A DNA stretch of 64,000 nt from Granulosicoccus sp045106855 (GTDB lineage Bacteria; Pseudomonadota; Gammaproteobacteria; Granulosicoccales; Granulosicoccaceae): the NCBI GenBank assembly GCA_045106855.1, contig JBGCFI010000074.1:62001-126000 (forward strand), given 5' to 3'. A program made the position numbers and the translations under genes. Of this stretch, positions 59,443 to 64,000 are shown in pieces. The notes under the pieces were generated by a model. The model did not search any database and was not told the DNA's origin. It saw only the letters and a program-made list of their open reading frames with translations. Positions within the stretch are counted from its first letter, which is position 1; each line of letters opens with the position of its first letter.

Positions 59443-61902
59443 TTAATGTCGCGAAATCAAGACTACCCAGTCCTCGGACTGCTCAGCAGGGGATGCACCA
59501 ACAGAGAGTGATGTGCCTGAGAGACTTAATGTCGCTCCGCTAAACTGTCCATTTCTGGGATTAAACCATCGGGCAGAATAGCTCCCGGAGACAACAGAAA
59601 GAGCGCGCCCTGCCGTACCGTTTTGCAGATAAAGCGCATAGATTTGCCCTCGTTTTTCAAAAACCTGATCGCCGGCATTTCCTCCTGTCAAAGCATCATC
59701 ATTAGGCGACATCTCCCAGAATGGCAAATTGTCTATCATGAATTTTCGCGCGTGCGCCATGAATGTAAACATGGACTGTCGAGTCCGGAAGTTCTCTGTT
59801 CTCATGTCACCACCCAGTGGCAAATCATGATATCCAAAATACCATTCAATATGGCCACCACTGAACAACGTTGGATAAAGAACCGAGGCGCGCAAGGCAT
59901 CGGCATTTGTGTCCGTCAGCCCTGTACTTGCAGGACCATTCTCATCCATTTCTACAACCCACTTTACCCCTGCATCTGAAGAATTCTTACGCCAGGTTTC
60001 TACATAATTGTCTGCGTTACCAGGAGAGAATTGAATGGATGTAGTATCAAAATTTGCTTGACCCAGAAGGTCATTATATGTATTTCCAGGCTGGTCCTTT
60101 CGGGTGTGAACTGCGATTTGATGGTCCGCCCAGTCCAACGATCTTATGTATCGCGCAAATACAATATGACGACCTCTGCCATATCCGCTTTCTTCACTGA
60201 GATTCCACTTGACACCATTAAGGTAGGAAAAACGGGCAATTAACTCTCTGTAGTAGAGCTTACGTTCAAGACCTAACTGGCCATTGTCCAACCAATTGGT
60301 ATTGCCGTTTTCGGTTTCAGCAAGAACCATGTGGGCGGAGATTCCCTTTCTCTGCATATGATCCAACACAATATTCCATTGATACAACTTAGACACGTCA
60401 TAGTGCGTATTGTCAAAATCAGAACCACTAGGCCCTACGAAAGGATATGTCTCGCGTCCGTCGCCACCAAGATTCATCGGCAAAAAATAAATGGAATTAA
60501 CGCTCTGCTCACTTAGATAGTTGACGGCACCTATGATTCCTTTTCCATCAACGCCTGTGTCTGTGCTAGTGAAGTTAGGATCACCTGAATTCCAATCTGC
60601 TCTATGTGGTTCGAAACGATGAATCCCATCCTGCAACCCGTTAGTACCCGCTCCACCAGACTGATCTTCGGTATTATCAAATCCAGCGTAACCAAAGAAG
60701 TTCTCGGGACTATCGACGCCACCTTTTATCCAGTATGAGCCGTCCCTTTGTTTGAGATAATGCTCTCCGATGTACTCGAGTCGCCCGTCCGCCAAAAGAC
60801 CCGGCGCATTGCTGTCCCGCTCCGCAATGACAAAACTTCCCGATACCCCGTCCGCTGACAAAGCATCGCCGTCTAAAACACCGTTTGAAATTGCCAGATC
60901 GTCGCCTTGCCGGAAAGATATGGAATAAGACCATGTGCCTGACTCATCTGGCGCAAAACGCGTTCGCCAGACGTTGCCCGTGCCTCCGCCGGAACCATTG
61001 CCCGCGAAGAAACCGGGAACATCCACCACGTTTCCGGATGGTGCTGTCATCGTAACAACCAGACGGACATCCAGAAACGGGTTGGGAGCAACATCCGTCT
61101 CGTTTGCCGATGGTCCAGAGACATCAAGTGTCAGGGGGTGCCACTTTTTTCGTTGCCCACCGATTATGACTTCTTCACAAGTAGCGCTACCACACTGATC
61201 TGGTAGTTCTACCAACATGCTTGCCTGAGCACTTTCTCCCAGTGGATCAGTCTGAGTGCCGTACCACCCTGCCTGCCAGGGTTCTAATACGGGCGAATCC
61301 GAGAAAGTCAGATAATCGCCCACATCGGGATCGTACCAGTAAAGCGAAGGTGCCGCTAAACCGAAATCGTATGCCTCCTGTATGCTGCAACCATTCAGAC
61401 ATTGTGCTCCTTGCCCGCGAATAAACGTAAAGTTAGTCTCGGCTACCGGAAGATCCAGTGCGCTTCCCAAAATTGACCATCCCACTCTATTTGTGGTCGT
61501 GGTCAAGGGAAATCGGATACAACCCTTGCTAGACAGACAACCAGTAGTCGAACTAGTAGCAACTGTTGGCAAGTTATCGGGAAGGGTCAGCGTTACATCG
61601 GCATTGGTTATCTGAATAATCCAATAACCCTCTTTAGAGCTCAATGGGTCATCGGTTTTCACCAGTTGATATCCGCCTGTTGCACTGTCAAACCACCAGA
61701 CGATCCAGGTGCGCTCATAGTCCTGTACGTTCAACTCATCGCCAAACAGATCGGTAAGTGTTTTTCCGTCAGGGTCAGCCGGGATAATTATTTGATTCCA
61801 TTGGCCTGAGCGGATGATGTGAGACGAGCTTGCACCATGACTCTGAAATGGCAACAAAAGGCACAGCAGTAATGAAATAGTGGTGATACGCTTTGCTGTC
61901 AT
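59443..61902 (-). CDS. Secreted glycoside-hydrolase-like protein (DUF5060/DUF4038 type)
   Basis: The 819-residue protein has a signal peptide (MTAKRITTISLLLCLLL...SHGAS) and an N-terminal module of about 200 residues shared with the gene downstream. A DUF5060-like beta domain follows (about 250-345; NPFLDVRLVVTM, VPGFFAGNGSGGGTG, FAPDESGTWSYS). A DUF4038-type TIM-barrel region comes next (about 365-700; SIYFLPMNLGGDGRE, KWNLSEESGYG, KWVVEMDENGPA). A short collagen-binding-like beta domain is at the C-terminus (ARWFNPRNGQF). Candidate acids are Glu in NLSEESG and in VVEMDENG. It is likely an extracellular enzyme on plant or algal polysaccharide or a glycoprotein. It lies 134 bp upstream of the two-module protein on the same strand. 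Confidence 0.82.
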   Translation of the reverse strand: MTAKRITTISLLLCLLLPFQSHGASSSHIIRSGQWNQIIIPADPDGKTLTDLFGDELNVQDYERTWIVWWFDSATGGYQLVKTDDPLSSKEGYWIIQITNADVTLTLPDNLPTVATSSTTGCLSSKGCIRFPLTTTTNRVGWSILGSALDLPVAETNFTFIRGQGAQCLNGCSIQEAYDFGLAAPSLYWYDPDVGDYLTFSDSPVLEPWQAGWYGTQTDPLGESAQASMLVELPDQCGSATCEEVIIGGQRKKWHPLTLDVSGPSANETDVAPNPFLDVRLVVTMTAPSGNVVDVPGFFAGNGSGGGTGNVWRTRFAPDESGTWSYSISFRQGDDLAISNGVLDGDALSADGVSGSFVIAERDSNAPGLLADGRLEYIGEHYLKQRDGSYWIKGGVDSPENFFGYAGFDNTEDQSGGAGTNGLQDGIHRFEPHRADWNSGDPNFTSTDTGVDGKGIIGAVNYLSEQSVNSIYFLPMNLGGDGRETYPFVGPSGSDFDNTHYDVSKLYQWNIVLDHMQRKGISAHMVLAETENGNTNWLDNGQLGLERKLYYRELIARFSYLNGVKWNLSEESGYGRGRHIVFARYIRSLDWADHQIAVHTRKDQPGNTYNDLLGQANFDTTSIQFSPGNADNYVETWRKNSSDAGVKWVVEMDENGPASTGLTDTNADALRASVLYPTLFSGGHIEWYFGYHDLPLGGDMRTENFRTRQSMFTFMAHARKFMIDNLPFWEMSPNDDALTGGNAGDQVFEKRGQIYALYLQNGTAGRALSVVSGSYSARWFNPRNGQFSGATLSLSGTSLSVGASPAEQSEDWVVLISRH

Positions 61903-62307
61903 CGTTACCCGTCATCGTAAACTGAACTCTGTTTACAATATCAACAATCGGGAATTCCTTTATGACGAATCCGCTACATCCCCATCCAACGTAAATTGAG
62001 ATACATCGGCTTTGTGTCGGTTTTTTATTGACTGCTGGACGTCGCCTTACCGTAAAATTGCATGACAAGGGGAGAAATCAAAGTTCAAAACCATCACACG
62101 AGCAATGACAGTAGGTTGATAAGCCGTGTAAGGTTAGTATCCGACCACTTACAACCTTAACCAACTGTAACGCACAGCAATTATATGAGAACTAAATCAC
62201 AAGATTATTTGTGATGCAGTCGTGACTAATTTGCTCTACCTCAGGTTACCTGAAAGCGCTTTGTGATCAGTATAACCCTGCCGCCATTGTTCATTGTTGG
62301 TCGCACA
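61903..62307. other. Intergenic, nothing recognised
   Basis: This gap separates the minus-strand coxG end from the start of the glycoside-hydrolase-like gene and should carry the promoter of the latter. I see no RNA gene; a short GGGGAGAA at 62072-62079 is not placed before any convincing frame. Confidence 0.4.
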
Positions 62308-62754
62308 CTACGCATCACCACTCAAAGCGTTTTCAAAGTTAGCAAAGAACTTTTTAGCCAGTCGCTTGGTTGTACCTTCCATTAGCCGGCTTCCTACCTG
62401 CGCAAGCTTGCCAGTTACATCAATCGTTACCACGTAAGCCAGCAACGTCCCGCCATCTTGTTCTGTCAAAGTCACATTTGCACCGCCGTTGGCAAAACCC
62501 GCAATTCCTGCATCGCCCTTACCGCTCAGATTAAATCTGGCAGGTCCTTCAGATGGATCTAATGTGACATCACTTTTAAAGCTGGCTTTGACTGGTCCGA
62601 ACTTTACCACGACAGTAGCTTCCATCTGGGTGTCACTATGCTTGATCAGTTCTTCGCATCCGGGGATACTCTGCTGAAGAACATCAGGATTATTCAACGC
62701 CTTGAAAACCGTATCAACAGGCAATGGGATATGCACTTCTTCCTGGAGTTCCAT
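62308..62754 (-). CDS. coxG: CoxG-family SRPBCC protein
   Basis: The 148-residue protein starts MELQEEVHIPLPVDTVFKAL and has LQQSIPGCEEL and the GSRLMEGTTKRLAKKFFANF helix that mark the CO-dehydrogenase subunit G family. In carboxidotrophs CoxG is a membrane-anchoring or assembly factor; here the long C-terminal anchor is absent, as in many relatives. It is the third gene of a coxE-xdhC/coxI-coxG run. Confidence 0.9.
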   Translation of the reverse strand: MELQEEVHIPLPVDTVFKALNNPDVLQQSIPGCEELIKHSDTQMEATVVVKFGPVKASFKSDVTLDPSEGPARFNLSGKGDAGIAGFANGGANVTLTEQDGGTLLAYVVTIDVTGKLAQVGSRLMEGTTKRLAKKFFANFENALSGDA

Positions 62755-62779
62755 GGTATGACTCTTTAAATGGTTAGGG

Positions 62780-63604
62780 TTAATCGAGATTGGATTGACG
62801 TGATTTTATTCTTCTGATCTGAACCAGTTCAGCCAGAATCGATAAAGCAATTTCCTGTGGTGTTACGCCACCAATGTCCAGGCCAGCAGGACCTTTTATT
62901 CGTTCAAGCACCGTCACATCGTGCAGTTGAGATTGAAGTGCATTTTTAAGATGTGCCATTTTCCGATGACTGCCGACAAACCCGATATGTCTGGCTTGTA
63001 CAGCCAGAGCTCCCGTCAGCGCCTTCATATCACCAGCACCCTGAGTCGCAACCACAATATAACGATGTGCGTGGTTAACAGATACATCATGCCAGTGCTG
63101 GTAGCAACCATCCGTTGTACCAAGGGCTTCATTCTGGCTTCCGCCAAAAGTCGATACATTGAAATCGAATACTGGCGCTAATTCGCTTAACGATGATGCA
63201 ACAGGTGTCGTACCGACAATGATAAGCTCCGGATTTGCCAGGTATGGTTCGATAAACAACTCCATTGAACCTTTGCTGGGGCAAAAATTGCTGGCCACCC
63301 AAACACCATCCACCTCCTCACCCACATTCAGTTCTTTCTCTTTCAGGACCTCATCAGGGTGAATGGATAAATAACGAGGTTCACCATCTGCGATTGACTT
63401 GATCGCCGCCTTCACTACCGCACTTCGAGCACAACCACCTCCAATCCAGCCTTCAAGAACCTCTCCGCTGTTATTAATGATAGCTTTCGCCCCGGGTTTG
63501 GCAGCTGTAACTGACAGGGTTCTTACCACGGTGGCGACAGCAAACGAATCACCCTGTCGTCTCATACGATGTACGGTATCGTTGATGTCGGTGTTCAAGT
63601 TCAT
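62780..63604 (-). CDS. XdhC/CoxI-family molybdenum-cofactor accessory protein
   Basis: The 274-residue protein has the XdhC_CoxI N-terminal domain (FAVATVVRTLSVTAAKPGAK, GWIGGGCARSAVV) and the C-terminal Rossmann-like domain (IVVATQGAGDMKALTGAL, HIGFVGSHRKM, GLDIGGVTPQEIALSIL). Members bind and sulfurate or insert molybdenum cofactor into xanthine-dehydrogenase-family enzymes. It sits 25 bp before coxG and 18 bp after coxE. The enzyme served (CO dehydrogenase form II or another hydroxylase) lies outside the window. Confidence 0.92.
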   Translation of the reverse strand: MNLNTDINDTVHRMRRQGDSFAVATVVRTLSVTAAKPGAKAIINNSGEVLEGWIGGGCARSAVVKAAIKSIADGEPRYLSIHPDEVLKEKELNVGEEVDGVWVASNFCPSKGSMELFIEPYLANPELIIVGTTPVASSLSELAPVFDFNVSTFGGSQNEALGTTDGCYQHWHDVSVNHAHRYIVVATQGAGDMKALTGALAVQARHIGFVGSHRKMAHLKNALQSQLHDVTVLERIKGPAGLDIGGVTPQEIALSILAELVQIRRIKSRQSNLD

Positions 63605-63622
63605 GGTTACCTTGTGGCCTCT

Positions 63623-64000
63623 TTACAACCTTGCCAAATGCGGTTCGAGGGCTTTGAGGCTTTCCAGAGTATTCGCTGCGGCAAAAAGATCCAAAAAAGG
63701 CAATGCCGCGGACATTCCTTGCGCCACAGGCTCATAGTCTTTCCAACCCTTCAATGGATTGAGCCAGATGATGCGGCAGCCTCTTCGCTTCAATCGTTCC
63801 AGTGCCTGTCCTATAAGCTCTGGTGGATCCGTATCGTAACCATCCGAGAAAATGATAACGACACTACGTCCATTCACACTTTTGACAGAATACTGTTGGT
63901 TGAAGCGCTTAAGATTAGCGCCAATTCGCGTTCCACCTCCGAACCCCTGTGCCATAAGCGATAAACGGTTAATTGCTCGCAAGGTGTCAGAATCACGCAT
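63623..64000 (-). CDS. coxE: CoxE-type VWA-domain protein, C-terminal part (cut by window edge)
   Basis: Only the last 125 residues are visible. They match the C-terminal VWA part of CoxE-like proteins: GTRIGANLKRFNQ, VVIIFSDGYDTDPP, GCRIIWLNPLKGW and a Leu-rich end. The N-terminal half with the MIDAS serines is outside the window. With the CoxD AAA+ ATPase, CoxE matures the copper-sulfur-molybdenum centre of form I CO dehydrogenases, but relatives serve other molybdenum hydroxylases. Confidence 0.85.
   Translation of the reverse strand: MRDSDTLRAINRLSLMAQGFGGGTRIGANLKRFNQQYSVKSVNGRSVVIIFSDGYDTDPPELIGQALERLKRRGCRIIWLNPLKGWKDYEPVAQGMSAALPFLDLFAAANTLESLKALEPHLARL

Overview
The window looks like chromosome of a free-living, probably marine, heterotrophic proteobacterium with moderate GC. 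The reasons are the functions present: a serine-cycle operon, a two-oxygenase pathway for quaternary-amine phosphonates, a trimethylamine-dehydrogenase-like flavoprotein, CO-dehydrogenase-type accessory genes, an IS3-family element and several secreted modular proteins. No rRNA, tRNA or CRISPR array was recognised. A finer taxonomic placement is not supported by anything I can compute here.

Region 1 (1-20191, all minus strand) is a run of biosynthetic or catabolic genes. In transcription order: an NmrA-type oxidoreductase, an EamA permease, a trimethylamine/histamine-dehydrogenase-like flavoprotein, an SCP-x-type thiolase, an AMP-dependent acyl ligase and a tandem PCC/DUF296 protein. The last three overlap by 4 bp. 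Then come a type I ABC exporter, a KS-AT polyketide synthase and a 2067-residue ACP-aminotransferase-C-A-PCP-TE hybrid synthetase. A copper amine oxidase is cut by the left edge. The KS-AT and hybrid proteins together read as one chain-extension line: an acyl starter is extended with malonate, the beta-keto group is converted to a beta-amine, the product is amidated with a beta-alanine-like residue, and it is released by a thioesterase with cysteine in the nucleophile position.

Region 2 (20551-25447, minus) holds a two-gene unit that looks like a signalling or immunity module (nucleoside-deoxyribosyltransferase/TIR-like fold, TRAFs-binding-like middle, SLOG-like C-terminus, plus a small PGDW-repeat protein). 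After it come two decayed genes: a CHASE4-HAMP-GGDEF diguanylate cyclase with several frame disruptions, and a stub of a sarcosine/dimethylglycine-dehydrogenase-type flavoprotein.

Region 3 (25564-36621) has tmpA-tmpB (predicted conversion of 2-trimethylammonioethylphosphonate to glycine betaine) and a class II aldolase-like gene. These converge on a four-gene Pot-type ABC importer. A chemoreceptor diverges from the importer. An IS3-family element with recognisable imperfect terminal repeats abuts the 3' remnant of a LysR-type regulator.

Region 4 (37200-48578) contains a secreted Cys-rich protein with DPT repeats, an OmpA-family lipoprotein, an aldo/keto reductase and a PKD-like lipoprotein. 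It also contains a very large protein that joins two alpha/beta-hydrolase domains to a CHAT protease domain and a helical repeat tail.

Region 5 (48843-57062, minus) is a serine-cycle operon: sgaA-mtkA-mtkB-ppc-mclA-hprA, with tight overlaps in the middle. Region 6 (57397-61902, minus) has an SDR and two secreted proteins that share modules with each other and with the DPT-repeat protein. Region 7 (62308-64000, minus) has coxG, an XdhC/CoxI-family gene and the 3' part of coxE, running off the right edge.

A recurring theme is methylated-amine and C1 metabolism: tmpAB yields glycine betaine, whose demethylation would give glycine and C1 units that the serine cycle can assimilate. The flavoprotein, the amine oxidase and the decayed demethylase stub fit the same theme. 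The link between these loci is inference.
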